The notes: generated by a model not told the origin, from the sequence alone. DNA of 64,000 nucleotides from Aeromicrobium wangtongii (GCF_024584515.1 NZ_CP102173.1:2852001-2916000), one strand, 5' to 3'; numbered from the stretch's first letter, positions 16,550 through 25,477 are shown. Numbers and translations: made by a program.

Positions 16550-17670
16550 GAGTCGACTCCTGAGGTGAAGAGCTGGGCGGCGCGACGGGCCCGGGCGAGC
16601 ACGTCGTCGAGATCGTCGCCGTACGCGGTGACGTGACCGACCTTGCGGCCGGCCTTGACCGCCTTGCCGTACAGGTGCACCTTGACGTCCGGCTCGGCGG
16701 CGAGCACGACGGCCCGCTGCGCCTCGAGGTCGTCCACGGAGCCGCCCAGCACGTTGACCATGACCGCCCACGGGGCTCGGGCGTGGGTGCACCCCAGCGG
16801 CAGGTCGAGGACGCCCCGCAGGTGGTTCTCGAACTGGCTGGTCTCGGCGCCGTCGATCGACCAGTGGCCGGTGTTGTGCGGACGCATCGCGAGCTCGTTG
16901 ACCAGGAGGCGGCCGTCGGTGGTCTCGAACAGCTCGACCGCCAGGATGCCGGTGACGTCGAGCTCGGTCGCGATCTGCTCGGCCAGCGCCTTCGCGGAGG
17001 CGGCCAGATCAGCGTCCAGACCGGGCGCGGGGGCGACGACCTCGGCGCACACGCCACCGACCTGCCGCGACTCCACGACGGGGTACGAGCGCACCTCACC
17101 GGACGGGCTGCGGGCCACGAGCGCCGACAGCTCACGGCGGAAGTCCACGAGCTCCTCGGCCAGGAGCGGACGATCGGCGGCGAACGCCTCGTCGGCATCG
17201 GCGGCCGAGCGGACGACCCACACGCCCTTGCCGTCATAGCCGCCGCGGGTCGTCTTCAGCACCGCGGGGAAGCCGAACGCTTCCAGATCGGCGACCGACG
17301 AGATCGGGGCGTTGCGCGGGCAGGGGGCGCCGAGCTCGGCGAGGCGGACCCGCATCTGGGCCTTGTCCTGCGCGTAGAGCAGGGCGTGCGGGCCGGGCCG
17401 GCAGGCGTGGCCCTCCGCCTGCAGCGCCTGCAGGTGCTCGGAGGGCACGTGCTCGTGATCGAAGGTCACGACCGGGGCATCGGCCACGACGGCCCGCAAC
17501 GTGTCGAGGTCGGTGTAGTCGCCGACGACGTGATCGGGGACGACCTGTGCGGCCGAGACGCCGGGCGCCTCGGCCAGGAGGCGGATGCGCAGCCCCAAGG
17601 CGATCGCGGGCTGCTGCATCATGCGGGCGAGCTGTCCACCGCCGATGACGGCGAGGTCTGGTGTGGGCAC
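16546..17670 (-). CDS. purK: N5-carboxyaminoimidazole ribonucleotide synthase
   Basis: 374 residues with ATP-grasp architecture. The N-terminal Rossmann-like motif is [23 protein letters not shown]-binding blocks include [20 protein letters not shown] and [19 protein letters not shown]. The metal/catalytic block is [28 protein letters not shown]. It carboxylates AIR with ATP and bicarbonate to N5-CAIR for PurE. It is coupled to purE by a 4-base overlap and lies 9 bases downstream of the cyclase gene. Confidence 0.95.
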   Translation of the reverse strand: MPTPDLAVIGGGQLARMMQQPAIALGLRIRLLAEAPGVSAAQVVPDHVVGDYTDLDTLRAVVADAPVVTFDHEHVPSEHLQALQAEGHACRPGPHALLYAQDKAQMRVRLAELGAPCPRNAPISSVADLEAFGFPAVLKTTRGGYDGKGVWVVRSAADADEAFAADRPLLAEELVDFRRELSALVARSPSGEVRSYPVVESRQVGGVCAEVVAPAPGLDADLAASAKALAEQIATELDVTGILAVELFETTDGRLLVNELAMRPHNTGHWSIDGAETSQFENHLRGVLDLPLGCTHARAPWAVMVNVLGGSVDDLEAQRAVVLAAEPDVKVHLYGKAVKAGRKVGHVTAYGDDLDDVLARARRAAQLFTSGVDS

Positions 17671-17679
17671 GGCACGAGC

Positions 17680-18669
17680 CTATCGGGAGCGGAACCCACG
17701 ACGTTCGCTCACCGTGATCGGCGAGATGTTGCCGAATCCACGCAACGGGCGCGGCGGCAGCGTCCGGGTGTCGAACTCGTCGCCGATCGCGGCGGCGGTC
17801 GCACTGTCGACCAGCACCCGGTTGCTGCGCGCGACGTGCGAGAGCCGCGCCGCCAGGTTGACCGGCGGTCCGTACACGTCGCCGAGCCGGCTGACGACCG
17901 AGCCGGTCGCCAGACCCACGCAGATGTTCGGCAGCTCGGAGCGCTTCGCGATCTGCTTGACCATGTCCAGCGCGGTGCGGGTGCCCTCCGCCGGGTCGTC
18001 GCTCACGAACAGCACGGCGTCCCCGAGCGTCTTGATGACCCGGCCACCGTGTGCCGTGACGATGTCGGACGCGCGGATCTCGAAGTTCTCGACCAGGGCG
18101 CCCAGGCTGTTGTCGTCGAGGTCGTTGGACAGCGACGTGAACCGCGACAGATCGGCGAAGCCCACCGTCATGACGGTCGACAAGAGCTCCTCGTCGGCGG
18201 CTCCGAGAGCTTCCATGCGGGCCGTCGCGGCGGCCAGGTGGCGCCGCCACGCGTAGATCATCAGGTGCTCGAGGTTCGGCGCTGCCTCCTCGGCCAGCAC
18301 GACCGCCGCGTCCAGCCGGGTCTCGGCGCGGCCGGCCTGGACGTCGCGCTCGATCTGCTCGACGAGGGTCGTCACCTGCCAGTCGGCCAGGCGCGACATC
18401 GTCGTGCCGAGTGCCCGGGTCATCTGGAAGATGGTCTGCTCGTCCAGGACGTCGCCGTCGAGCGCCGCGGCCACCGTCGCGAGCGCGTCGACATCGGCGT
18501 CCCCGTAGGCGACGCCGTCACCGGTGTCGGCGAAGCCCAGCGCGCGCCACAGCCGCTGCCCGTCCTCGACCGACAGCCCGCCCTTGTCGGCGGCCTCGGC
18601 GCTGGTCAGGTTCAGCTCGCCGCCCAGGATCAGCTGGACGAGCCTCTCGCGCAGCTCAGACCGGTTCAT
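17680..18669 (-). CDS. Class III adenylate cyclase with Rv1264-like regulatory domain
   Basis: 329 residues. The N-terminal half (about 1-155) is helical and has the LWRALGF...FTDADV-like pattern (RLWRALGFADTGDGVAYGDADVDALA, ARALGTTMSRLADWQV), resembling the regulatory half of mycobacterial Rv1264, which is known as a pH-responsive inhibitor domain. The catalytic domain has VGFADLSRFTSLSNDL (metal Asp), GGRVIKTLGDAVLFVS (substrate Lys and second metal Asp) and YGPPVNLAARLSHVAR (transition-state Asn/Arg). It should make cAMP in the cytosol. Its first 14 bases overlap the PH-protein gene. In the otherwise matching mycobacterial locus this position holds a GtrA-like gene instead. Confidence 0.88.
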   Translation of the reverse strand: MNRSELRERLVQLILGGELNLTSAEAADKGGLSVEDGQRLWRALGFADTGDGVAYGDADVDALATVAAALDGDVLDEQTIFQMTRALGTTMSRLADWQVTTLVEQIERDVQAGRAETRLDAAVVLAEEAAPNLEHLMIYAWRRHLAAATARMEALGAADEELLSTVMTVGFADLSRFTSLSNDLDDNSLGALVENFEIRASDIVTAHGGRVIKTLGDAVLFVSDDPAEGTRTALDMVKQIAKRSELPNICVGLATGSVVSRLGDVYGPPVNLAARLSHVARSNRVLVDSATAAAIGDEFDTRTLPPRPLRGFGNISPITVSERRGFRSR

Positions 18670-19168
18670 CGTTCCTCTGCTGGTCGTGCATCTCGAACAC
18701 CAGGTTGGTGACGGTGCGGTGGAACGCCTCGACGCGCGGGATGTCGTCCAGCTCGAGCCCCGCCTGCTCGCTGGCGTCGTGGATGATCAGCGTGCCGCAG
18801 CCCAGGAGGCGGTCGTTGAGGTTCTTCTCGAAGGCGACGTCGTTGATGCGGCTGAGCGGGATGACCCGGCCCGTGCGGGTCAGGATCCCCTTCTGCTCGA
18901 CCAGCCGCTTGTTGGTCAGCGTGTACGTCCACAGGTACCAGCCCAGGAAGGGCAGGACCGATCCCCACGCGATCAGGATCGCCGCGATCGCGATGACGAC
19001 CCAGCCCGCCTTGCCGTCGCCCTTGTCACCGATGCTGGCGATCAGGAAGCCGGCCGCCACGCACACGGCCAGCAGGACCAGGAACGGCACGAAAAGCTTC
19101 TTGACGTGCGTTCGCGTGGTCTCGACGGTCTGCTCACCGTCGATCATCAGCTTGCGGGGAAGGCTCAT
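18656..19168 (-). CDS. Membrane protein with bacterial PH domain
   Basis: 170 residues. Two membrane segments (LFVPFLVLLAVCVAAGFLIASI, and VVIAIAAILIAWGSVLPFLGW) precede a bPH2/DUF304 domain: YTLTNKRLVEQKGILTRTG, IPLSRINDVAFEKNLNDRLLGCGTLIIHDASE. This is the Rv3278c-type neighbour of birA and purK in mycobacteria. The function is unknown; members are small membrane-anchored PH proteins. It overlaps the cyclase start by 14 bases and sits 13 bases after birA, so birA, PH, cyclase, purK and purE may be one operon. Confidence 0.85.
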   Translation of the reverse strand: MSLPRKLMIDGEQTVETTRTHVKKLFVPFLVLLAVCVAAGFLIASIGDKGDGKAGWVVIAIAAILIAWGSVLPFLGWYLWTYTLTNKRLVEQKGILTRTGRVIPLSRINDVAFEKNLNDRLLGCGTLIIHDASEQAGLELDDIPRVEAFHRTVTNLVFEMHDQQRNDEPV

Positions 19169-19181
19169 GCGCCCAATTCTC

Positions 19182-19991
19182 TCACTTCGCGGGGCGCACG
19201 TGAGTCACGTCGCCCGCGCTGATCGCGCGCCCGTCGACCAGCAGGCGCCCCAGCTCGTCGATGCCGGTCGCGCGGCCCTCGAGCACCTCGTCGCGCGGGA
19301 GCATGACCCGGACCTGCGATCCGAGCGTCACGCAGCGCCGGGCGTAGGAGTCCCGGATGCCGGCCGCCGGGTCTCCGCCGGTCGCCGACCAGGCCCGGTA
19401 GAGCGCCTCCAGGTTGCGCAGCAGCGCCCGCAGGACGACCGTGCGGTCGGTCTTGGTGGCTCCTTCGAGGGCCAGCGAGGTGGCACCCGGCACCGGGAGC
19501 TCGTCGCGGCGCAGGGTGACGTTCAGGCCGATGCCGATGACCGCGGCCGGGCCCTGCGGGGTCTCGACCCGCTCGAGCAGGATGCCGGCGATCTTGCGCC
19601 CGTCGACCAGGACGTCATTGGGCCACTTCAGCCCGGACTCGACCCCGCACTCGTGCACCGTGGCGTCGACGGCCAGGCCCACGAGCAACGGCAGCCACAC
19701 CCAGCGCGCGGCCGGAACCGCATCGGGGCGCAGCAGCACCGAGACGATGGCACCGGACCCGGCCGGCGAGCTCCACGTCCGGTCGAGCCGGCCGCGGCCC
19801 GCCGTCTGCTGATCCGTGGTGTGGATCGTGCCCTCGGGCGCCCCGGCGCGGGCGGCGGCCGCGACATCGGCATTCGTGCTGCCGGTCCGGTCCGTCACGA
19901 CCACCTCGGTCCAGAAGCGCCCCGGGCCGGTGAGCGCCGCACGCAGGGCCGCGACGTCGAGCGGCGGACGGTCGAGGTCGCGGTATGACAT
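19182..19991 (-). CDS. birA: Biotin--[acetyl-CoA-carboxylase] ligase
   Basis: 269 residues from ATG 19991. Biotin protein ligase motifs: DRTGSTNADVAA, the biotin/AMP loop TTDQQTAGRGRLDRTWSSPAGSG, LKWPNDVLVDGRKIAGILLE and IGIGLNVT. The SH3-like C-domain ends with GRLLVDGRAISAGDVTHVRP. There is no N-terminal helix-turn-helix, so it is a monofunctional class I ligase, not a repressor. It should biotinylate the BCCP lysine of the carboxylase subunit at 44202. It is divergent from accD across a 51-base control region. A frame extending upstream over accD is a shadow. Confidence 0.93.
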   Translation of the reverse strand: MSYRDLDRPPLDVAALRAALTGPGRFWTEVVVTDRTGSTNADVAAAARAGAPEGTIHTTDQQTAGRGRLDRTWSSPAGSGAIVSVLLRPDAVPAARWVWLPLLVGLAVDATVHECGVESGLKWPNDVLVDGRKIAGILLERVETPQGPAAVIGIGLNVTLRRDELPVPGATSLALEGATKTDRTVVLRALLRNLEALYRAWSATGGDPAAGIRDSYARRCVTLGSQVRVMLPRDEVLEGRATGIDELGRLLVDGRAISAGDVTHVRPAK

Positions 19992-20029
19992 GAGAACAGC
20001 CTCACATATCGGTGACCGCCGACGATGGC

Positions 20030-20035
20030 TACGCT
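20030..20035 (+). promoter_or_regulatory. Probable -10 element for a leaderless accD transcript
   Basis: TACGCT is followed by 7 bases and the GTG at 20043. This supports GTG 20043 as the start and leaderless translation, rather than ATG 20025, which lies upstream of the element. Confidence 0.5.
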
Positions 20036-20042
20036 GACCCCC

Positions 20043-21635
20043 GTGACTGAACACGAGATCGAAGTGAAGCCCGAGCTGCACACGACTGCCGGCAAGCTGG
20101 CCGACTTCATCGAGCGTCGCGACACGGCGCTCGTGGAGATGGCGGAGCGTGCGCACGAGAAGCAGTCCGCGCGAGGACGCCAGAGCGCCCGCGACCGCAT
20201 CGACCAGCTGCTCGACGAGGGCTCCTTCGTCGAGCTCGACGCGCTGGCCCGCCACCGCGCGACCGACTTCGGACTGGACAAGAACCGTCCCCTCGGCGAC
20301 GGCGTCATCACCGGCTACGGCACGATCGACGGCCGCCAGGTGTGCGTGTTCAGCCAGGACTTCAGCGTCTTCGGCGGCAGCCTGGGCCAGGTCTACGGCG
20401 AGAAGATCACCAAGGTCATGGACCTGGCGATCAAGTCCGGCTGCCCCATCATCGGCATCAACGAGGGCTCCGGCGCCCGCATCCAGGAGGGCGTCGTCTC
20501 GCTCGGCCTGTACGGCGAGATCTTCAAGCGCAACGTCCACGCCTCGGGCGTCATCCCGCAGATCTCGCTGATCATGGGCGCCAACGCCGGCGGCCACGTC
20601 TACTCCCCCGCCGTCACCGACTTCGTGATCATGGTCGACAAGACGTCCAACATGTTCATCACCGGGCCGGACATCATCAAGACCGTCACCGGCGAAGAGG
20701 TGACGATGGAGGACCTCGGCGGCGCCCGCGCGCACAACACCAAGAGCGGCAACGCCCACTACATGGGAGCCGACGAGCAGGACGCCATCGAGTACGCCAA
20801 GGCGCTCATTTCGTTCCTGCCGCAGAACAACATGGAGGAGCCCGAGGTCTACCCCGAGGTCGCCGATCTGGAGCGCACCGAGACCGACCTCGCCCTCGAC
20901 ACGCTGATCCCCGACTCGGCCAACCAGCCGTACGACATCAAGACCGTCATCGAGGCGGTGCTGGACGACGGCGACTTCCTCGAGGTCATGCCGCTGTTCG
21001 CGCAGAACATCGTGATCGGCTACGGACGCGTCGAGGGCCGCAGCGTCGGCGTCGTGGCGAACCAGCCGATGCAGCTGGCCGGCTGCCTGGACATCGACGC
21101 GTCCGAGAAGGCCGCCCGGTTCGTCCGCACCTGCGATGCGTTCAACATCCCCGTCCTGACGTTCGTGGACGTGCCCGGCTTCCTGCCCGGCACCGACCAG
21201 GAGTGGGACGGCATCATCCGCCGCGGCGCGAAGCTGATCTACGCGTACGCCGAGGCGACCGTCCCGCTCATCACGGTCATCACGCGCAAGGCGTACGGCG
21301 GTGCGTACGACGTCATGGGCTCCAAGCACCTCGGCGCCGATCTGAACATCTCGTGGCCCACCGGCCAGATCGCGGTCGTCGGCGCGACGGGCGCCGTCGG
21401 CATCCTGTACCGCAAGGAGCTCGCGGCCTCGGACGACCCCGACGCCCTGCGCGCCCAGCTCATCACCGAGTACGAGGACACGCTGTGCAACCCGTACCTG
21501 GCGGCCGAGCGCGGCTACGTCGACGCGGTCATCGAGCCGAGCCAGACCCGCGCGGAGATCGTCAAGGGACTGCGGCTGCTGCGCACCAAGCGCGAGACGC
21601 TGCCCCCCAAGAAGCACGGGAACATCCCGCTGTGA
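20043..21635 (+). CDS. accD5: Acyl-CoA carboxylase carboxyltransferase (beta) subunit
   Basis: 530 residues from GTG 20043 (ATG 20025 would add six). The carboxyltransferase fold is evident: the N-domain [25 protein letters not shown] and [18 protein letters not shown] give the first oxyanion site. The C-domain [36 protein letters not shown] and [20 protein letters not shown] supply acyl-CoA and biotin contacts. These features match AccD5/PccB, the propionyl/acetyl-CoA carboxylase type. It is followed by the epsilon subunit with a GTGA overlap. It pairs with the biotin carboxylase/BCCP protein at 44202. The accD5-like paralogue assignment rests on locus order. Confidence 0.9.
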   Translation: MTEHEIEVKPELHTTAGKLADFIERRDTALVEMAERAHEKQSARGRQSARDRIDQLLDEGSFVELDALARHRATDFGLDKNRPLGDGVITGYGTIDGRQVCVFSQDFSVFGGSLGQVYGEKITKVMDLAIKSGCPIIGINEGSGARIQEGVVSLGLYGEIFKRNVHASGVIPQISLIMGANAGGHVYSPAVTDFVIMVDKTSNMFITGPDIIKTVTGEEVTMEDLGGARAHNTKSGNAHYMGADEQDAIEYAKALISFLPQNNMEEPEVYPEVADLERTETDLALDTLIPDSANQPYDIKTVIEAVLDDGDFLEVMPLFAQNIVIGYGRVEGRSVGVVANQPMQLAGCLDIDASEKAARFVRTCDAFNIPVLTFVDVPGFLPGTDQEWDGIIRRGAKLIYAYAEATVPLITVITRKAYGGAYDVMGSKHLGADLNISWPTGQIAVVGATGAVGILYRKELAASDDPDALRAQLITEYEDTLCNPYLAAERGYVDAVIEPSQTRAEIVKGLRLLRTKRETLPPKKHGNIPL

Positions 21636-21973
21636 GCGACGAGACGGGCGTTTCGACAGGCTCAACGGACGCTTCGACAGGCTCAGCGGGCGAAAGCGGC
21701 TCAACGGGCGAAAGCGGCTCAACGGGCGATAGCGGTTCAACGGGCGCAGAGGGGCACACGCCGATCCTGCGCGTCGTCAAGGGCGACCTGACCCCCGAGG
21801 AGGTGGCGGCGCTGGTGGCCGTCGTCGCGGCCCGCAACGCCGCCGCGGCGAACGCCGCAGCGCGCAGCGCGAAGCCGCAGCCCCGCTCGGAGTGGGGCCA
21901 CCCGGCCCGTCAGGTGCGTCCGGCGCACGCCTTCGGCCCCGACCAGTGGCGCCGCTCGGCCTTCGGCCGCTGA
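21632..21973 (+). CDS. accE5: Acyl-CoA carboxylase epsilon subunit
   Basis: 113 residues from GTG 21632, overlapping the accD stop as GTGA. The C-terminal half carries the epsilon family core [28 protein letters not shown] and a Trp/Arg-rich tail ending WRRSAFGR. Epsilon proteins stabilise the AccA3-AccD5 holoenzyme. The N-terminal 40 residues are unusual: repeated STGS/ESGSTG units encoded by tandem 18- and 21-bp DNA repeats containing TTCGACAGGCTCA. They look like repeat expansion in a disordered leader rather than a conserved domain. Confidence 0.88.
   Translation: MSDETGVSTGSTDASTGSAGESGSTGESGSTGDSGSTGAEGHTPILRVVKGDLTPEEVAALVAVVAARNAAAANAAARSAKPQPRSEWGHPARQVRPAHAFGPDQWRRSAFGR
21652..21743 (+). 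repeat. Tandem TTCGACAGGCTCA-type repeats within accE
   Basis: Two copies of TTCGACAGGCTCA (21652 and 21673, 21 bp apart) are followed by three 18-bp degenerate units with core AGCGGCTCAACGGGCGA (starting 21690, 21708 and 21726). All keep frame and encode STGS-type residues. The same core occurs in inverse orientation inside the dehydrogenase gene at 41691-41719, so this is a dispersed genomic repeat. Confidence 0.85.
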
Positions 21974-22034
21974 GATCCGGCGAGCACCCGGGCTTCATCC
22001 GGCCGCCGTGCCGGGCGTCTGGGACGATGGAGCC

Positions 22035-22598
22035 ATGTCCCTGACCCCGCTGACCGACGTGTCTGCGGCCGACTGGTTCGTCGACGCGCCGGCCGACCAG
22101 TGGACCAAGATCTGCCTCGGACCCCCTGGGTACGCGGCCTATGCCCGCCTGCACCTCGTCCCGGCCGATGACGAGGACGCCGACGACGGCGACATCGACC
22201 TCACCCGGTTCACCGCCGAGGCGCTGCGTCGCATCCTGCCCCGCTACACCGCCACCCCGGACGACTGCTTCTTCGGCCAGTGGGAGGGCAGCGGGTGGGA
22301 GCCCCCGACGCCGCCTGCGCTCCAGACGTTCCCGAGCGCCCCGGAGACCCCCGGTGAGCTGCCGTGGCGCCGGTACCACCTGTACTCGGGCAGCCTGCAG
22401 GACAGCGCCGGCTGGGACGGCGGGGACCCCGCCCACCTCATGTGGCCGGCCGACCGCGCCTGGTTCGTCGCCAAGGACGTCGACCCCGACTGGGTCGCCG
22501 TCGCCGGCAGCCACGAGCTGATCGACCAGATCCTGGCCGAACCGACCCTGGCCGCGGCCCCGTCGGCCTACCAGGCCCTCGACTGGGATCAACGATGA
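22035..22598 (+). CDS. Conserved hypothetical protein, WPADRAWFV family (copy 1)
   Basis: 187 residues. There is no signal peptide or membrane segment. Distinct blocks shared with the next gene are GYAAYARL, the acidic-aromatic DDCFFGQWEGSGW, YHLYSGSL and HLMWPADRAWFVAKDVDPDWVAVAGS. The Trp-Pro-Ala-Asp-Arg-Ala-Trp motif is near the C-terminus. I know such proteins only as actinobacterial hypotheticals. The start ATG has only a GGAG two bases away; GACGAT 6 bases upstream could be a -10 for a leaderless transcript. Its stop overlaps the next start as ATGA. Confidence 0.78.
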   Translation: MSLTPLTDVSAADWFVDAPADQWTKICLGPPGYAAYARLHLVPADDEDADDGDIDLTRFTAEALRRILPRYTATPDDCFFGQWEGSGWEPPTPPALQTFPSAPETPGELPWRRYHLYSGSLQDSAGWDGGDPAHLMWPADRAWFVAKDVDPDWVAVAGSHELIDQILAEPTLAAAPSAYQALDWDQR

Positions 22599-23260
22599 AC
22601 CTCACTCCCTGTGCCGATCTGTCGGTGGCTCAGTGGCTGACCGAGGATCCGGCTCCCGCGACCCTGCGTGCGCACGTCGGCCCGTCCGGCTTCGCGGCGT
22701 ACGCGCGGGTGCTGCACTCGCCCACCGGTCAGGGCGACCGCTTCGAGGGCCACCTGGACGCGCCGCTGCTGTCGGCGCTGGTCGAGGACCTGGCCGGTCA
22801 CACCTCGAGCCCGGACGAGTGCTTCTTCGCCCTGTGGGAGGGCTACGGGGACATCCACGGCGGCGAGGCCGCCCGGTTCCTGACCGCCTTCGCCGGCCCG
22901 CCCCTGTGGCCGGCCCGGTTGTTCACCAAGGACCGGCCGAAGGCTCCCCCACCGCCGGCGTTCCCCGTGCACGTGATGAATGGTCCGCTGCTGGAGGTCA
23001 ACGGCGAGAAGCATTTCTTGTTCACCGGACCACTGACCGCGGCGGGACGGTGGGGCGCAGCCGGCTGGGGCAACGGCGCACCCCGCGACATCAACAGCCC
23101 CAACCTGATGTGGCCCGCCGACCGGGCCTGGTTCGTCACGACCAGCATCGAGGGCACCTGGACCGGCGTCGGCGGGTCCGCGGCCCTGATCGCCACCCTG
23201 CTGGGCGACCCCCGCCTCGAGGTCGTCCGCCAACGCTACGACGAAGGAGCCCTGCGGTGA
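22595..23260 (+). CDS. Conserved hypothetical protein, WPADRAWFV family (copy 2)
   Basis: 221 residues. It is clearly paralogous to the preceding protein: GFAAYARVL, SPDECFFALWEGYG, HFLFTGPL and NLMWPADRAWFVTTSIEGTWTGVGGSAALI align in the same order, with about 30 extra residues in the middle (LTAFAGPPLWPARLFTKDRPKAPPPPAF). Function is unknown. The pair is inserted between accE and maf, which are adjacent in mycobacteria. Translation is coupled on both sides (ATGA with copy 1, GTGA with maf), so all four genes from accD form one operon. Confidence 0.78.
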   Translation: MNLTPCADLSVAQWLTEDPAPATLRAHVGPSGFAAYARVLHSPTGQGDRFEGHLDAPLLSALVEDLAGHTSSPDECFFALWEGYGDIHGGEAARFLTAFAGPPLWPARLFTKDRPKAPPPPAFPVHVMNGPLLEVNGEKHFLFTGPLTAAGRWGAAGWGNGAPRDINSPNLMWPADRAWFVTTSIEGTWTGVGGSAALIATLLGDPRLEVVRQRYDEGALR

Positions 23261-23847
23261 GGATCGTCCTCGCATCCCAGTCCCCGGCCCGCCTCGCGAC
23301 CCTGCGCGCCGCGGGCATCGAGCCGGAGGTCGTCGTCTCCGGCGTCGACGAGGACCAGATCACCACGACCGATGCGGCGAACCTGGCCACGGCGCTGGCC
23401 CAGCTGAAGTGTCGCGCCGTCGCCGCCCAGGTCGAGCCCGACGCCCTGGTCATCGGCTGTGACTCCGTCCTCGCCTTCGAGGGCGAGATCTTCGGCAAGC
23501 CCTCCGGACCGGCCGAGGCCACCGCCCGCTGGCGCCGCATGCGCGGCAGGAGCGGCGTCCTGCACACGGGGCACTGCGTCCGTCGCGGCGGCGAGGAGTT
23601 CCTCGAGGCCGCATCGACGATCGTGCACTTCGCGGCGATCACCGATGCCGAGATCGACGCCTACGTCGCCACCGGCGAGCCGCTGCACGTCGCCGGCGCC
23701 TTCACGCTCGACGGCCTCGGCGGTGCGTTCATCACCGGCATCGAGGGCGACCACCACAACGTCGTGGGACTGTCGCTCCCGCTGCTGCGCGAGCTGGTCG
23801 GCGACCTGGGAATCAGCTGGCCTGACCTGTGGAACCGTAGTTCCTGA
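23257..23847 (+). CDS. maf: Maf-like nucleoside triphosphate pyrophosphatase
   Basis: 196 residues from GTG 23257 (VRIVLASQSPARLATLRAAGI). Maf signatures: the Ser/Arg phosphate-binding N-terminus ASQSPAR, VIGCDSVLAFEGEIFGKPSG (catalytic Asp and Lys), TGHCVRRGGEEF and YVATGEPLHVAGAFTLDGLGG. GDHHNVVGLSLPLLRELV closes the fold. Maf proteins hydrolyse modified or canonical (d)NTPs to limit misincorporation. It is the last gene of the accD-accE operon, as in the mycobacterial Rv3280-Rv3282 order. Confidence 0.92.
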   Translation: MRIVLASQSPARLATLRAAGIEPEVVVSGVDEDQITTTDAANLATALAQLKCRAVAAQVEPDALVIGCDSVLAFEGEIFGKPSGPAEATARWRRMRGRSGVLHTGHCVRRGGEEFLEAASTIVHFAAITDAEIDAYVATGEPLHVAGAFTLDGLGGAFITGIEGDHHNVVGLSLPLLRELVGDLGISWPDLWNRSS

Positions 23848-23895
23848 TCACTTTCGTTGGTCATGCGCTCCCAGAAGTGGGAGAATGGAATCACG

Positions 23896-24117
23896 ATGGC
23901 AACCACACCGCGCAAACGTAGATACCACGCATCCAGTCCCTTCCAGGCCGGTCCGGAGGTCGTGCACGAGGTGTACGAGGTCGGAGCCCGCGTCTCGCAC
24001 GACACCTACGGCATGGGAACGATCGTGAGCCTCCAGGGCACCACATCGGCCCAGGTCGACTTCGGGGACGGGCCCAAGCACATCCCGCTTCCCTGCTCCA
24101 AGATGTCTGCCCTGTAG
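23896..24117 (+). CDS. Small Tudor/SH3-like domain protein
   Basis: 73 residues. After a basic N-terminus (MATTPRKRRYH), the segment VYEVGARVSHDTYGMGTIVSLQGTTSAQVDFGDGPKHIPLPCSKM has the strand pattern of the Tudor-like domain seen at the C-terminus of PcrA/UvrD helicases and in CarD-like proteins (V.H..YG.GTVV....A.V.FG...K). Such stand-alone proteins are common in actinobacteria without a known function; interaction with RNA polymerase or nucleic acid is speculation. It is convergent with the aminotransferase gene, stops 28 bases apart. Confidence 0.72.
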   Translation: MATTPRKRRYHASSPFQAGPEVVHEVYEVGARVSHDTYGMGTIVSLQGTTSAQVDFGDGPKHIPLPCSKMSAL

Positions 24118-24145
24118 TCCTCCAGCCCCACCGCAGCACCCGGCT

Positions 24146-25477
24146 TCACGGCAGCCGACGAGGAGCCGCGGTGCGACGGACCGCGGGTGCGACCGGACGA
24201 CCCCTCAGCAGGCCCTCGACCGATCCCGCCTCCGCCGCCTTGCGGTAGACCGCGCAGGCATCGGCGACGACGTCGATCGTGTGGTCGACGTCGGCTGCGG
24301 TGTGCGCCGCCGAGGTCACGAAGGACTGACCCAGGACGCCGCCGGCGATCAGTTCCTGCAGGAACAGGGTGCGCCAGGCCTGGCTGGGCCGACCGTCGGG
24401 ATCCCGCGTGCCGAACACCAGGCAGGACGGACGTCCGCTGACCGTGACGAGCTCGCCGACGCCGGCGTCCTGCGCGGCGGCGCGCACCCCGTCGGCGAGG
24501 CGGCGCCCGGCGTCCTCCATGCGAGCGACCGGATCGCCGGTCGTGTACGCCTCGGCCACCGCCAGGAACGCCGCGAGCCCCGTCGTCTCGGCCCCGTGGG
24601 TCGTCGACAGCAGGAACACCCGGTCGTCGTCGGTGCGCAGGCCGCCCAGCTCCATCAGGTCGCGGCGCCCGGCCAGTGCTGAGACCGCGAACCCGTTGCC
24701 CATCGCCTTGCCCCAGCACGACAGGTCCGGCCGGATGCCGTAGACGTGCTGCGCCCCGTGCGGCGACCACCGGAAGCCGGTGATCATCTCGTCGAGGACC
24801 AGGAGCGTCCCGTGCCGGTCGCACGCCGCCCGGACGCCCTCGAGGAATCCGGGCTGCGGCTCGGCGGAGCCCGTGGCCGCCTCGAGGAACACGCAGGCCA
24901 CGTCGTCGCCGGCCAGCGCCGCCTCGACCGAGTCCAGGTCGTTGTAGGCGAACCGGGTCGTCAACGAGCGGGCGGCCGCGTCGACGCCGGCGTTCATCGC
25001 GGTCGTGCCGATGAACCAGTCGTCGACGGAGAAGAAGGGCTGGTCGCAGACCGCGATCCTCTCCCGCCCGGTGGCCGCCCGGGCCAGCCGGACCGCGGCC
25101 GTCGTGGTGTCCGACCCGTTCTTGGCGAACTTGACCATGTCGGCCGTGGGGACGAGGCGCAGGAACGTCTCGGCGGCCTCGAGCTCCAGCGTGGTGGGGC
25201 GGCTGAAGCTCGTCCCGCGTCCGATCGCAGCCGTGACGGCCTCGACCACGGGCCGGTACCCGTGGCCCAGGGTCACCGAGCGCAGGCCCATCCCGTACTC
25301 CACGTACTCGCGCCCGTCCACATCCCACACGCGCGCCCCCGAGCCGCCGGTCAGGATCGGCGCCATGCCCTCGGGATACTGGTCGGACCCCCGCGCATAC
25401 GTGTGCGCACCGCCCGGGACGAGCTGGTGGAGCCGCTCCTGCAGCTGTGCCGACCGCGGCATCGACGGTTCAGTCAT
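24146..25477 (-). CDS. Class III PLP-dependent aminotransferase (glutamate-1-semialdehyde mutase-like)
   Basis: 443 residues. PLP-fold blocks: GARVWDVDGREYVEYGMGL, KFAKNGSDTTTAAVRLARA, LLVLDEMITGFRWSPHGAQ (PLP-ring Asp) and DLSCWGKAMGNGFAVSAL, with the Schiff-base Lys in WGKAMGNG. These resemble glutamate-1-semialdehyde aminomutases and the related enzymes in surface-polysaccharide clusters. Because it is fused in expression to a polymerase-like gene (8-base overlap), a role in amino-sugar or substituent synthesis fits better than tetrapyrrole synthesis. This is inference from context. It is the last gene of the leftmost minus-strand polysaccharide unit. Confidence 0.82.
   Translation of the reverse strand: MTEPSMPRSAQLQERLHQLVPGGAHTYARGSDQYPEGMAPILTGGSGARVWDVDGREYVEYGMGLRSVTLGHGYRPVVEAVTAAIGRGTSFSRPTTLELEAAETFLRLVPTADMVKFAKNGSDTTTAAVRLARAATGRERIAVCDQPFFSVDDWFIGTTAMNAGVDAAARSLTTRFAYNDLDSVEAALAGDDVACVFLEAATGSAEPQPGFLEGVRAACDRHGTLLVLDEMITGFRWSPHGAQHVYGIRPDLSCWGKAMGNGFAVSALAGRRDLMELGGLRTDDDRVFLLSTTHGAETTGLAAFLAVAEAYTTGDPVARMEDAGRRLADGVRAAAQDAGVGELVTVSGRPSCLVFGTRDPDGRPSQAWRTLFLQELIAGGVLGQSFVTSAAHTAADVDHTIDVVADACAVYRKAAEAGSVEGLLRGRPVAPAVRRTAAPRRLP

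Noticed and set aside
19992-21740. Long minus-strand extension of birA across accD
   Set aside because: The frame is open by chance. The ligase family starts at ATG 19991, and the extension is antisense to accD.
24146-25477. hemL (heme biosynthesis) annotation for the class III aminotransferase
   Set aside because: Although similar to glutamate-1-semialdehyde aminomutase, it is translationally coupled to a Wzy-like polymerase gene in a polysaccharide cluster, with no tetrapyrrole genes nearby.
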